Positions 35,077-43,840 of a stretch of 64,000 nt of DNA are shown piece by piece. Where the stretch lies: the NCBI GenBank assembly GCA_029990205.1, contig JAPEKQ010000003.1, forward strand, positions 159,321 through 223,320. The letters run 5' to 3'. Position 1 is the first letter of the stretch. Every line of letters begins with the position of its first letter. Source of the DNA: a bacterium. GTDB lineage: Bacteria > Joyebacterota > Joyebacteria > Joyebacterales > Joyebacteraceae. Under the pieces are notes generated by a model, which was not told the origin of the DNA, did not search any database, and saw nothing but the letters and a program-made list of their open reading frames with translations. A program made the position numbers and the translations under genes.

Positions 35077-36027
35077 ATGGACCATCGCATCATCACGATC
35101 GTTGGACCGACCGCATCCGGCAAGACATCCGTCGCGCTCGACGTCGCCGAAACCGTCGGGGGCGAGATCGTCTCCGCCGACTCGAGGCAGCTCTACCGTC
35201 ACATGGACATCGGGACCGCGAAGCCGACGGTCGAGGAGCGCGCTCGCGCGCGGCACCACATCATCGACATTCTCGAGCCGGAGGAACGGTACGACGCGTC
35301 GCGCTACGCCGACGACGCTGAGGACATCATCGCCACGCTCATCGAGCAAGGGGTGGAACCGCTCGTCGTGGGTGGGACGGGGCTCTACGTACGGTCGCTG
35401 TTCGAGGGACTGTTCAAGGGACCGGGCCGCGACGATGCGATCCGGCGAGAGCTCGAGGACCGAGTCGTTGCCGTCGGCGCTCCGGTCCTCCACGCGGAAC
35501 TGGTGGAGGTCGATCCGGTGACCGCGGAGCGCATCCACGAGAACGACTCGACGCGGATCGTGCGCGCGCTCGAGGTCTTCACGCTGACGGGAATCCCGCT
35601 GTCGGAGTGGCAGCAAGGCCCGTCGAGACAGCCGAGGTATCGTCCGGCCTACTACGCGCTCACGCTCGACCGTGAAGCGCTCCACAACCGCATCTCGACG
35701 CGCGTCGACCGGATGATGGAGTCAGGGCTGGTCGAGGAGATCCGCGACCTGCTCGTGTCGAGGCGGCTTCGACCGGGCTTCGCGGCGGCGGACGCCGTCG
35801 GGTACCGCGAGATCATTGAGGCTCTCGCCGACGGAGGAAGCCCCGAACGGCTGAGCGCCGCGGCTGAAGACATCAAGACCAACACGCGACGCTACGCGCG
35901 CCGGCAGATGACGTGGTTCCGCTCGCTGGACGAGGTCACGTGGCTCGATGTGGGGACGCTGGGGGTTGCCGCGACGGCCGGGACGATCGTGTCGGATTGG
36001 CGGACGGCTACCGCCCAAGGGCGGTAG
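35077..36027 (+). CDS. miaA: tRNA dimethylallyltransferase
   Basis: A 316-residue enzyme that transfers a dimethylallyl group to A37 of tRNAs reading UNN codons, the substrate of MiaB. The P-loop GPTASGKTSVAL is at residues 10-21, then SADSRQLYRHMDIGTAKP, and GGTGLYVRSL near 100. The true start is the ATG at 35077; the frame stays open for 384 bases upstream inside mutL, which is only a shadow. The stop codon lies inside a terminator hairpin. Confidence 0.96.
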   Translation: MDHRIITIVGPTASGKTSVALDVAETVGGEIVSADSRQLYRHMDIGTAKPTVEERARARHHIIDILEPEERYDASRYADDAEDIIATLIEQGVEPLVVGGTGLYVRSLFEGLFKGPGRDDAIRRELEDRVVAVGAPVLHAELVEVDPVTAERIHENDSTRIVRALEVFTLTGIPLSEWQQGPSRQPRYRPAYYALTLDREALHNRISTRVDRMMESGLVEEIRDLLVSRRLRPGFAAADAVGYREIIEALADGGSPERLSAAAEDIKTNTRRYARRQMTWFRSLDEVTWLDVGTLGVAATAGTIVSDWRTATAQGR

Positions 36028-36054
36028 CTTGGCGCATCGACTTCGACGATGCGC
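36007..36054. terminator. Double hairpin between converging miaA and sulfatase genes
   Basis: GCTACCGCC/GGCGGTAGC (36007-36028, 9 bp, loop CAAG) contains the miaA stop codon. GCGCATCG/CGATGCGC (36032-36054, 8 bp) follows and ends just before the sulfatase stop. Both could end transcription in either direction. Confidence 0.7.
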
Positions 36055-36058
36055 AGGC

Positions 36059-37975
36059 TCACTGCAGGTAGCCGAGGGACTTGAGCTCCTCTATCCTCCG
36101 CGCCGACAGTTCCTCCGGCTCGACCTCGAAACGCTCCGTCTGCTCGAGCCAGTCGGACAGCAGCGCCGACATCTCCCGCGCGCGCTCCGGCTCATCCTCC
36201 ACGAGGTTCCGAAGTTCCCCCGGATCGGCGGCAAGGTCGTAGAGCTCCCTGAGATCGACCTCGGGGGAGTCGATGTACTTCCAGGGATACGAGCGGATGG
36301 CATGCGAGAACCAGCCGTAGAACGGCCGTCCTTCCTCGGAGTTGGTCTGGCAGAACGCCGCCGCCCCGTCCGAAAGACCTTCACCCGACAGGAGAAGCGG
36401 CGTCAGCACGGCGCCGTCGGGCTCGGGCGCCGCCTGCGCCTCCGGCGATGTCGGAACGTTCGCGAGGGAGAGGAGCGTCGGCGCGATATCGGCCAGCGTC
36501 ACTTGAGTCGCGATGCGCGACGGTGGGATGCGCCCCGGCCAGCGGACGAGCAGGGGAACGTGGACGAGCGAGTCGTACAGGCGGAACTCGTGGGCGAAGT
36601 AGAAGTCGTGCTCGAAGCTCTCGCCGTGGTCGCCGACGACCACCACGATCGTCTCCCCGGCTGCCCCTGACTCGGCCAGCACATCGAGGAGACGGCCGAC
36701 CTGCTCGTCGATGAAGGCGATCTCGCCCTGATAGCGGCGCCACTCCTGCCGGACGAACGCCTCGGGCATCTCGAACCCGTCCTCGAACCGCTGGCTCTCG
36801 TACTCGTAGGGGACCGGGACGCCCTGGATGCCGTCCTGCGCAGCAAGGTCGAACCGTGCCGGCGGATCGTACGGCGCGTGCGGATCGAAGTAGTGGACGA
36901 ACGCGAAGAAGGGGCGCTCGCGGCGGGCGCGGGAGCTGATCCAGCGTCCGGCGCGGGACGTGACCTCGTCCGCGCGAATCTCGACCCACCAGTTGCCCCA
37001 CTGCGTCAGCGAGATGTAGAGCCTGCGGATGGCGAAGTCGGAACGCAGATACCACCACGGCTCCGACGGCTCGCTGTAGTGCTCGAAACCCTGTGCCGTA
37101 CCGTAATACCCGCTCAGAACGCTCGCCGCCGTGAAGGCGGCCGTGCTGTATCCGGCCCGGACGAATGACTCGGCGAGCGTGTCGAAGCCCGGGTCGAGCG
37201 ACTTGGTGTTGGTGTCGACGCCGTGGCTTCGGGGGTGGAGTCCCGTCAGAAGCGTGCACGCCATCGGACGCGTCAGCGGTTGGAGCGATACGCACTGCTC
37301 GAAGAGCGCGGACTCGCGCGCGAGCGCGTCGAACCGCGGAGTCGGACACTCGGTCGACCCGTAGCACCCGAGACAGTCGGCGCGCGCCGTATCGAGCATG
37401 ACGAGGATGACATTGGGCGAACCTTCGCGCGCCACGGCTTCGGTGAGACGGTCGGTGCCGCGCCGAGTCCGCTCCATCGCCGGATCGGCGGAGAGAGTGT
37501 AGAGCGGCAGCCACAGGACCAGGAGCATGAGAAGGCTCGGGACGACGAGTCTCCTCCAGCGACCGCCCCGGACGAGCAGGACGAGACCCACGATCGCGGC
37601 AGCCAGCACCGCGCCCGCGCTCAGCGCCAGAGCGACCGGCTCGCGGGAACTTCCCGGATACAGGCGGTTCACCGCGAAGACCCAGTAGAGCGCGAACACG
37701 CCCGCCATCACGAGCGCCCACGGCGCGTGTCGGAGCACGTCCCCGCCGCGGGTGCGCGTCAGCAGCGCCACAAGAGCGCCGGCGAGCAGCCCGACGACCG
37801 CGCCGATGAGCGCGTAGAGCAGAACGTTCCATACAAGATCGAGAACCAGACCGGGAGAGAGGGCAGGTGGGGCCTTGGTGAACAGGACCGCCCACTCGAG
37901 CGCCGCGCAGACGGCGAGGATGAGAGCCCCGGCGACGAGGCCGTGCCGGATATGCTGTCCGTTCTGTCGTGTCAT
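36059..37975 (-). CDS. Membrane-bound sulfatase/phosphoglycerol transferase-like protein
   Basis: A 638-residue protein. The first 165 residues contain about five membrane helices, then a large extracytoplasmic alkaline-phosphatase-superfamily domain begins (NVILVMLDTARADCLGCYG, metal ligands Asp195 and probably Asp200; later FDPHAPYDPP and GDHGESFEHDFYF). At the nucleophile position, where sulfatases have Cys or Ser in C/S-x-P-S-R, this protein has Thr235 in LTRPMACTLLTG. Thr is used by LtaS-type phosphoglycerol and related phosphoethanolamine transferases, so transfer of a phospho-group to a lipid or glycan is as likely as sulfate removal. GGGAGGG precedes the start. Confidence 0.8.
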   Translation of the reverse strand: MTRQNGQHIRHGLVAGALILAVCAALEWAVLFTKAPPALSPGLVLDLVWNVLLYALIGAVVGLLAGALVALLTRTRGGDVLRHAPWALVMAGVFALYWVFAVNRLYPGSSREPVALALSAGAVLAAAIVGLVLLVRGGRWRRLVVPSLLMLLVLWLPLYTLSADPAMERTRRGTDRLTEAVAREGSPNVILVMLDTARADCLGCYGSTECPTPRFDALARESALFEQCVSLQPLTRPMACTLLTGLHPRSHGVDTNTKSLDPGFDTLAESFVRAGYSTAAFTAASVLSGYYGTAQGFEHYSEPSEPWWYLRSDFAIRRLYISLTQWGNWWVEIRADEVTSRAGRWISSRARRERPFFAFVHYFDPHAPYDPPARFDLAAQDGIQGVPVPYEYESQRFEDGFEMPEAFVRQEWRRYQGEIAFIDEQVGRLLDVLAESGAAGETIVVVVGDHGESFEHDFYFAHEFRLYDSLVHVPLLVRWPGRIPPSRIATQVTLADIAPTLLSLANVPTSPEAQAAPEPDGAVLTPLLLSGEGLSDGAAAFCQTNSEEGRPFYGWFSHAIRSYPWKYIDSPEVDLRELYDLAADPGELRNLVEDEPERAREMSALLSDWLEQTERFEVEPEELSARRIEELKSLGYLQ

Positions 37976-37996
37976 CGTCCCTCCCTTGGGAAGGCC

Positions 37997-38025
37997 ATTC
38001 TAGACGGTGTTCGAAGGCCGCGCAA
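37997..38025 (-). promoter_or_regulatory. Promoter of the sulfatase gene
   Basis: On the minus strand: TTGCGC, 17 bases, TAGAAT (five of six). The predicted leader is about 15 bases. Confidence 0.65.
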
Positions 38026-38061
38026 TGCCCCATCCGGACCGCCCCACAGGGGGGAATCGCC

Positions 38062-38090
38062 TTGACACATGGGCCTTTCCTGCCTATGCT
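38062..38090 (+). promoter_or_regulatory. Promoter of tRNA-Gly
   Basis: A perfect -35 TTGACA, 17 bases, TATGCT. The tRNA begins 37 bases beyond the -10. Confidence 0.8.
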
Positions 38091-38127
38091 CATCTGCGCA
38101 GGATAGAGGACAGGAACGCATACGCGA

Positions 38128-38203
38128 GCGGGCATAACTCAGTTGGTAGAGTATCAGCTTCCCAAGCTGAGAGTCGCGGGTTCGAATCCCGTTGCCCGCT
38201 CCA
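38128..38203 (+). tRNA. tRNA-Gly (anticodon CCC)
   Basis: A 76-base cloverleaf: acceptor GCGGGCA/TGCCCGC, anticodon stem TCAGC/GCTGA with loop TTCCCAA, T-arm GCGGG-TTCGAAT-CCCGT. The discriminator is T and CCA is encoded. It reads GGG codons. Confidence 0.95.
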
Positions 38204-38211
38204 TATCTTTT

Positions 38212-38232
38212 CCGCTCGGTGCTCCTGAGCGG
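38212..38232 (+). terminator. Hairpin after tRNA-Gly
   Basis: CCGCTC/GAGCGG with a nine-base loop, preceded by TCTTTT. Weak as a terminator since no U-tract follows. Confidence 0.4.
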
Positions 38233-38327
38233 CCCCCGCACGGCATCCACCCGTCAGCCGAGTCACTCCACACCATCGTATGGCACCGGAACGCGGCGGG
38301 ACACGCCTCTGCGGGCAGGGAACACTC

Positions 38328-39629
38328 ATGAAGGTGCTCAGGATCGACAGCGACTCCGAAGCGGCGCGCGCGGGCCTGAAACCCGGCGACGACCTGGTTG
38401 AGATCGATGGGCAGCCGATCGGCGACGGTATCGATGTCGCGCACGCCATCGGCTGGACCGATGACGAGAAGGTCTCCACCGTCTACATGCGTGAGGGTGA
38501 CCGGCTGGACATTACCCTGCCGTCGGTCCACCCGGAGGAGCTTGGGATCACACTCGAGCCCGACGCGCTGCGGACGTGCGGAAACCGCTGTGTCTTCTGC
38601 TTCATCGACCAGCTTCCGCGCGGGCTCCGCTCGTCGCTCTACGTCAAGGACGAGGACTACCGACTCTCCTTCACGTGCGGCAACTACGTCACGCTCACGA
38701 ACATGAGCGACGGGGACTACGATCGCGTCCTCGCGCAGCGTCTCTCGCCGCTCTACGTATCCGTTCACGTCACCGACGACGACGTTCGACGCCGCATGCT
38801 GGGCAACGCAGACGCTCCTTCCATCCTGCCGGCGCTTCGCAGGCTGACTGACGGCGGCGTCAGGGTCCACACACAGATCGTCGTGTGCCCCGGCATCAAC
38901 GACGGCGATGTACTCGACGCGACGCTCCGCGATCTCACATCGCTCGGTGACGGTCTGGCCTCGGTTGCGGTCGTTCCGGTAGGACTGACGGCGCACCGGG
39001 ACGGCCTCACCGACCTGAAGCTCGTAACCGGTGAAGTCGCGCGCGAGACCGTTACCATCGTCGAACGATGGCAGGAGCAGATGCTCGACGAACGGCACGA
39101 GGCCGTCGTCTACGCGGCGGACGAGTTCTACCTGCTGGCCGGACTGGACCCTCCAGCTCTCGAGGACTACGGTGACTTCCCGCAGCTCGAGAACGGTGTG
39201 GGACTCCTCCGCTGGTTCGAGCGCGACGTCGCCGACGGCGCGGCGAGGCTCGGGTCTGCGGATGCCGGAGGCAGGGTGGTCACGATCCTGACCGGCACGC
39301 TCGCGGCGCCGTTCATCGAGACGACCGTCCGCTCGGCGTTCAACAACATCACCGGACTCGACCTGCGTGTCGTCCCGGTCGTCAACCGACTCCTGGGTGA
39401 GTCGGTGACGGTCGCCGGTCTCCTCGCGGGACACGACATCGTCGATGCCATTCGCGGCTCCGCCGCATCGGGCCTCTTCCTCCTGCCGGGGGAGGCGTTC
39501 AACGCCGAGGGGCTCACGCTCGACGGACTCACGCTCGCCGAGATACGCAACCTGGCTGGAGTCGACCACATTGAGGCGACGAACGATCTCGTCGCCGCCA
39601 TCGAGCGATCGCTGCAGGAGGGATCATGA
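38328..39629 (+). CDS. DUF512 family protein (PDZ plus radical SAM-like)
   Basis: A 433-residue protein with an N-terminal PDZ-like stretch (SEAARAGLKPGDDLVEIDGQ split at ARAGLKPGDDLVEI), a CGNRCVFCF motif near residue 84 of the CX3CX2C radical SAM type, and the C-terminal DUF512 region (YAADEFYLLAG, LLPGEAFNAEG). The family is widespread and typically encoded next to der, as here, but its reaction is not known to me. Start is ATG with AGGGA. The stop overlaps der by four bases (ATGA), so the two are translationally linked. Confidence 0.85.
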   Translation: MKVLRIDSDSEAARAGLKPGDDLVEIDGQPIGDGIDVAHAIGWTDDEKVSTVYMREGDRLDITLPSVHPEELGITLEPDALRTCGNRCVFCFIDQLPRGLRSSLYVKDEDYRLSFTCGNYVTLTNMSDGDYDRVLAQRLSPLYVSVHVTDDDVRRRMLGNADAPSILPALRRLTDGGVRVHTQIVVCPGINDGDVLDATLRDLTSLGDGLASVAVVPVGLTAHRDGLTDLKLVTGEVARETVTIVERWQEQMLDERHEAVVYAADEFYLLAGLDPPALEDYGDFPQLENGVGLLRWFERDVADGAARLGSADAGGRVVTILTGTLAAPFIETTVRSAFNNITGLDLRVVPVVNRLLGESVTVAGLLAGHDIVDAIRGSAASGLFLLPGEAFNAEGLTLDGLTLAEIRNLAGVDHIEATNDLVAAIERSLQEGS

Positions 39630-40948
39630 GCACCGCCCGAAGAACAGCGCTTCCAGTCGTCGCCATCGTGGGGCGTCCGAACGTCGGCAAGTCGGCTCTG
39701 TTCAACCGGCTCACCGGAACAAGGACGGCCGTCGTCGACGACCTCCCGGGTGTGACGCGCGACAGGAACTACCACGAGGCTGAATGGTCCGGCCGGGAGT
39801 TCGTGGTCATCGACACCGGTGGCCTCGTCCCGACGGAGGATGAGGGGATGCCGGTGCTCATCCGGACGCAGGCCATGGTCGCGCTGGATGAAGCCGACGC
39901 CGTGCTGTTCGTCGTCGACCGAACGACCGGTCCGACGCCGGTGGATCTCGAGATCGCCGCGCTTCTGAGACGCTCGTCGAAACCCGTCATCGTCGCGGTG
40001 AACAAGGTGGACTCCGAAGCAGGCGAGATGGACGTCCACGCGTTCCACGAACTCGGCATCAGTGCGCTCCACCCGATCTCGGCGCTCCACGGTCGCGGCA
40101 CGGGCGACATGCTCGACGCCCTCATAGCGGTCATCCCGGAGACGTCGGCGCTGCCGGCGGAGGCCGGCATCCGCGTGGCGCTCGTGGGTCGACCGAACGT
40201 CGGCAAGTCGTCGATCACGAACAAGCTGATGGGCAGCAGCGTGGCCATCGTCGACTCCATCCCGGGCACGACGCGCGACTCGATCGACAGCGTCGTCGAG
40301 CACGACGGTAGAAGCTTCGTCCTGATCGACACGGCCGGGCTCCGCCGGAAGGCGCGAGTCGAACGCGGTGTCGAGTATTACAGCGCGATGCGGACGCTCA
40401 AGAGCATCGAGCGCGCGGATGTCGTCGTTCTCGTCGCCGACGCCCCGAGCGGCATCGTGGCCCAGGACGCGCGGATCGCCGGCCTGGCCGATGACGCCGG
40501 GAAGGCCCTCATCATTGCGTTCAACAAGTGGGACCTCCTCGTGAAGGACAACAGCACCGCCGGCGAGTACGTTCACATCGCCGAGGACGAGCTCCCGTTC
40601 GCTCGCTATGCTCCGGTGGTCCAGGTGTCTGCCCTGACCGGACAGCGCGTCGGTCGCATCCTGACGCTCGCGGCGGAGGTCTACGACCAGGCGGGCATGC
40701 GTATCCAGACGTCCAGAGTGAACGATGTCATCCAGGCCGCCGCCGACCGGCGTCCGCCTCGCGCGGGACGCCGCGGCAAGATACTCTACGCAACACAGAT
40801 CGGTGTGTTCCCCCCGACGTTCGTCGTTTTCGTCAGTGACCCGCGTGCCGTTGACAACGCGTATCGCCGGTATCTTGCAAACCAGCTCCGCAGGGAGTAT
40901 GGTTTCGTCGGTACACCGATCCGCATTCTGGTCCGTCGCCGCAGGTAG
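39626..40948 (+). CDS. der: Ribosome-assembly GTPase Der (EngA)
   Basis: A 440-residue protein with two tandem GTPase domains, each with a P-loop GRPNVGKS (near residues 15 and 190), DTGG/DTAG switch motifs and NKVD/NKWD specificity motifs, followed by a KH-like C-terminal domain (VVQVSALTGQRVGRIL, NQLRREYGFVGTPI). Der is needed for 50S subunit maturation. The der-plsY-gpsA order is common in bacteria. Confidence 0.97.
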   Translation: MSTARRTALPVVAIVGRPNVGKSALFNRLTGTRTAVVDDLPGVTRDRNYHEAEWSGREFVVIDTGGLVPTEDEGMPVLIRTQAMVALDEADAVLFVVDRTTGPTPVDLEIAALLRRSSKPVIVAVNKVDSEAGEMDVHAFHELGISALHPISALHGRGTGDMLDALIAVIPETSALPAEAGIRVALVGRPNVGKSSITNKLMGSSVAIVDSIPGTTRDSIDSVVEHDGRSFVLIDTAGLRRKARVERGVEYYSAMRTLKSIERADVVVLVADAPSGIVAQDARIAGLADDAGKALIIAFNKWDLLVKDNSTAGEYVHIAEDELPFARYAPVVQVSALTGQRVGRILTLAAEVYDQAGMRIQTSRVNDVIQAAADRRPPRAGRRGKILYATQIGVFPPTFVVFVSDPRAVDNAYRRYLANQLRREYGFVGTPIRILVRRRR

Positions 40949-40969
40949 CGCCAGAGGAGACCGGGACGA

Positions 40970-41602
40970 ATGGGAACCGCCCTCACAGCCTTCATCGCCT
41001 TCTTCATGGGCTCCATTTCAGCGGGAGCCATCGCCGGTCGCATGGCCGGTGTCGATCTGCGCGAACACGGGAGCGGGAACCTCGGCGCGACCAACGCGTT
41101 TCGCATCCTCGGTCCAAAGTACGGCGTCCCCGTTCTCATCATTGACATCCTGAAGGGCGCGGTACCGGTGCTGTTCATCGCACCCATCTTCGCGGCCACA
41201 TCGCCGCTCGGCCCGACCGGCATCCGTACGCTCGCCGCGCTCGCTGCTGTCGCGGGGCACATCTGGTCACCGTTCGTCAGCTTCCGCGGCGGAAAGGGCG
41301 TCGCCACGGCGGCCGGGGCGTTCCTCGCGCTCTCTCCGCTCGCGACGCTCGCCGGTATCATCGTCTGGGCCGCGCTGGCTCTCGGCACGCGCTACTTCTC
41401 CGTCGGTTCGCTCGGTGGCTCGCTCGTGCTCCCACTGACCGTCTGGATCGAAGCCAGGCTGCGCGGAACCCCACAGCCTTGGGTGCTCGTTGGAACGGCC
41501 ATTGTCCTGACCATCGCCATCTTCACCAGGCACAGAAGCAATATCGCGCGTCTCAGACGCGGCGAGGAGAACCGGTTCCCGAGACCGGGGAGAGGCGGTT
41601 GA
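40970..41602 (+). CDS. plsY: Glycerol-3-phosphate acyltransferase PlsY
   Basis: A 210-residue inner-membrane enzyme that acylates glycerol-3-phosphate from acyl-phosphate, the first step of phospholipid synthesis. Conserved loops GSGNLGATN, GHIWSPFVSFRGGKGVAT and RHRSNIARL are intact, between about five to six membrane helices. GGAG precedes the ATG. gpsA, which makes its substrate, starts two bases after the stop. Confidence 0.95.
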   Translation: MGTALTAFIAFFMGSISAGAIAGRMAGVDLREHGSGNLGATNAFRILGPKYGVPVLIIDILKGAVPVLFIAPIFAATSPLGPTGIRTLAALAAVAGHIWSPFVSFRGGKGVATAAGAFLALSPLATLAGIIVWAALALGTRYFSVGSLGGSLVLPLTVWIEARLRGTPQPWVLVGTAIVLTIAIFTRHRSNIARLRRGEENRFPRPGRGG

Positions 41603-41603
41603 C

Positions 41604-42623
41604 ATGGCTCGCGTAACAGTCCTGGGAGCCGGAAGCTGGGGCACGACGCTCGGCCTCGTTCTCCACGGGAACGGCCACGCCGTCACGATGTGGGAGTTCG
41701 ATCCCGACCAGGTGGAAGCGCTCGCCCGCGACGCCGAGAACAAGAAGTTTCTTCCTGGCATTCCGCTTCCCGCAGACCTGCGCGTCAGCGGCGACCTCCC
41801 CGGAGCGCTGAGCGGCGCCGAGGCGGTGGTGTTCGCGGTCCCGTCACACACGGTCCGCGACGTCGCGACCGCGGCGGCCGATCACATACCGTGCTCCGTG
41901 CCGGTCACGAACGTCGCCAAGGGGATCGAGAACGGCACGCTGCTCCGGATGTCCGAAGTGCTCTCTGAGCGTCTCGAACGACCTGACGCCGGAAGCATCG
42001 TCTCTCTCGTCGGACCGAGCCACGCCGAGGAGGTCAGCCGGAAGCTTCCGACCACGATCGTCTCCGCGGCGCGGTCCGAACGAGACGCGGTGCTTGTCCG
42101 CGATCTCTTCATGGCCGAACACCTGCGTGTCTACACCAACACCGATCTCATCGGGGTCGAACTGGGGGGCTCGCTCAAGAACGTCATCGCGATCGCCGCC
42201 GGCATCTGCGACGGTCTTGGTTACGGCGACAACACGAAGGGAGCGCTCCTGACGCGCGGTCTCGCCGAGATCACGAGACTCGGTATCGTGATGGGAGGCC
42301 GACCCGAGACGTTCGCCGGTCTCTCGGGCATGGGTGATCTCATCACAACCTGCATCTCACAGCACAGCAGGAACCGATACGTCGGCGACCAGATCGCCGC
42401 AGGCAAGACACTGCAGGAAGTCCTGGATTCGATGGTCATGGTCGCAGAAGGCGTCAAGACCACGCGGAGCGCGGCCGAGCTCGCGAAGAAGCACGACGTC
42501 GAGATGCCGATCAGCGAACAGATGTACCGGGTGCTCTTCGAAGACAAGAGCCCGAAGGAGGCCATCAGAGACCTCATGCTCAGAGAGCCCAAGCGGGAGA
42601 CTGCCCAGGACTGCCCGGCGTGA
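41604..42623 (+). CDS. gpsA: Glycerol-3-phosphate dehydrogenase [NAD(P)+]
   Basis: A 339-residue cytosolic enzyme that reduces dihydroxyacetone phosphate to glycerol-3-phosphate, feeding PlsY. The dinucleotide fold GAGSWGTTLG is at residues 7-16; VGPSHAEEV and the catalytic Lys in ELGGSLKNVIAIAAGI are present, and GLAEITRLG and SGMGDLITTC follow. It ends the DUF512-der-plsY-gpsA operon, as the next gene is a tRNA with its own promoter. Confidence 0.96.
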   Translation: MARVTVLGAGSWGTTLGLVLHGNGHAVTMWEFDPDQVEALARDAENKKFLPGIPLPADLRVSGDLPGALSGAEAVVFAVPSHTVRDVATAAADHIPCSVPVTNVAKGIENGTLLRMSEVLSERLERPDAGSIVSLVGPSHAEEVSRKLPTTIVSAARSERDAVLVRDLFMAEHLRVYTNTDLIGVELGGSLKNVIAIAAGICDGLGYGDNTKGALLTRGLAEITRLGIVMGGRPETFAGLSGMGDLITTCISQHSRNRYVGDQIAAGKTLQEVLDSMVMVAEGVKTTRSAAELAKKHDVEMPISEQMYRVLFEDKSPKEAIRDLMLREPKRETAQDCPA

Positions 42624-42651
42624 TCGACCCGGCGCGGCAGCGCGGCTCGGG

Positions 42652-42666
42652 CCGGCCTGAGGCCGG
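42652..42666 (+). terminator. Short hairpin after gpsA
   Basis: CCGGCC/GGCCGG with a TGA loop, followed by TCTCATTCGGTCTTGTCT. It is stable but short, with only a loosely T-rich tail. Confidence 0.45.
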
Positions 42667-42678
42667 TCTCATTCGGTC

Positions 42679-42707
42679 TTGTCTCCGATGGGGCCGTGTG
42701 TTAGATT
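42679..42707 (+). promoter_or_regulatory. Promoter of tRNA-Pro(GGG)
   Basis: TTGTCT, 17 bases, TAGATT with TGT before the -10. The tRNA starts ten bases after the -10, so the primary transcript has almost no leader. Confidence 0.65.
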
Positions 42708-42716
42708 AAGTCGCGT

Positions 42717-42794
42717 CGGGGCGTAGCGCAGTCCGGTTAGCGCACTAGCATGGGGGGCTAGGGGTCGCTGGTTCGAATCCAGTCGCCCCGACCA
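42717..42794 (+). tRNA. tRNA-Pro (anticodon GGG)
   Basis: A 78-base cloverleaf: acceptor CGGGGCG/CGCCCCG with the C1-G72 pair typical of bacterial tRNA-Pro, anticodon stem CTAGC/GCTAG, loop ATGGGGG, discriminator A and encoded CCA. Confidence 0.95.
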
Positions 42795-42835
42795 TCACTA
42801 CCAATCACCGCTCGGCCAGAAACTGTGACGGCACC

Positions 42836-43840
42836 GTGTCTGTGTACCGCGTCTACCGCTTCTCAGAATTCCTGGTCAAGTGGGTCCCTGAGCCCATCGC
42901 ACGGCGTGCGTCGTCTGCGGTGGGCCGTTTGATGTGCCATCTGCAGCAGCGGAACCGGACGATCCTCTACCGGAATCTGGAGGTGGCGTTCGGGACGACG
43001 AAGTCTCCCGCCGAGCTCAGAAAGCTCCGGATGGACATCTTCGCGAACTTCGGCAGGTTCGTCTACGAGTTCGTTCACCTGCCGCACGTGACGAAGGACA
43101 CGCTCGACAGGATCTTCACGCCGGAGAGCCTGTCCGAAGCCCGACGGCTGGGCGAGATGATCAAGGACGGCCCCGTTATCACGGTGGCCGCCCACCTGGG
43201 CTACTGGGAGCTGGGAGTGGCGCTCGTCGGCATCACCGGAATCCCGATCAGGGTCATCGTCGACTCGCACCCGGATCCCAGAGTGGTGCGGTTCTTCAAC
43301 GAACTCCGGATGGCGAAGGGCTCGGTGCCCGTCCCGCTCACGGACGTCAGGCGCATCTACCGGGCGTTGAAGGACAGCTGCGCCGTCGCGATCGCGGTCG
43401 ATCGTGCGGTCACCGGGCAAGGGATCACCGCGAACTACTTCGGACAGGAGTTCCTGGCCCCGGACGGTCACGCGGTCCTCGCGCGGAAGTTCGGCGCGAA
43501 GCTCGTCCCAACCTTCTGTCTCCTGCGTGAGGATGGACGCTACGACTTCTTCATGGACGACCCGATCGAGATGACCGTGACCGACGACGCGGAGGCGGAC
43601 ATCCGCGAGTGTGTCGCGAAGTGCCTCGCCCACGTCGAGAACCGGGTCCGCGAGAACCCCGAGCAGTGGTTCGCGTTCCGGCCGACCTGGGGAATCGAGT
43701 GCGAAGACCGGCTACTCAGCCGGAAGGACAGGTCGCTCCGCTGGCGGAGGCGCTCGGACGAACTGGCCAGAGAGGCCGTCAACGAGTCGCACCGCCTCAG
43801 AGAGCGCAGCGGGAGACCGCGCCGCGGGAGCAACGCATGA
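42836..43840 (+). CDS. LpxL/HtrB-family lysophospholipid acyltransferase
   Basis: A 334-residue membrane-associated acyltransferase. The HX4E catalytic motif is AAHLGYWE near residue 120, and an Arg/Asp pair in VDRAVTGQGI matches the family's second conserved block. Members add secondary acyl chains to lipid A or acylate glycolipids. Given lapA and lapB in the same window, a lipid A role is plausible but not shown. Start is GTG. The stop overlaps a glycosyltransferase gene (ATGA), so both may act on one envelope glycolipid. Confidence 0.8.
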   Translation: MSVYRVYRFSEFLVKWVPEPIARRASSAVGRLMCHLQQRNRTILYRNLEVAFGTTKSPAELRKLRMDIFANFGRFVYEFVHLPHVTKDTLDRIFTPESLSEARRLGEMIKDGPVITVAAHLGYWELGVALVGITGIPIRVIVDSHPDPRVVRFFNELRMAKGSVPVPLTDVRRIYRALKDSCAVAIAVDRAVTGQGITANYFGQEFLAPDGHAVLARKFGAKLVPTFCLLREDGRYDFFMDDPIEMTVTDDAEADIRECVAKCLAHVENRVRENPEQWFAFRPTWGIECEDRLLSRKDRSLRWRRRSDELAREAVNESHRLRERSGRPRRGSNA

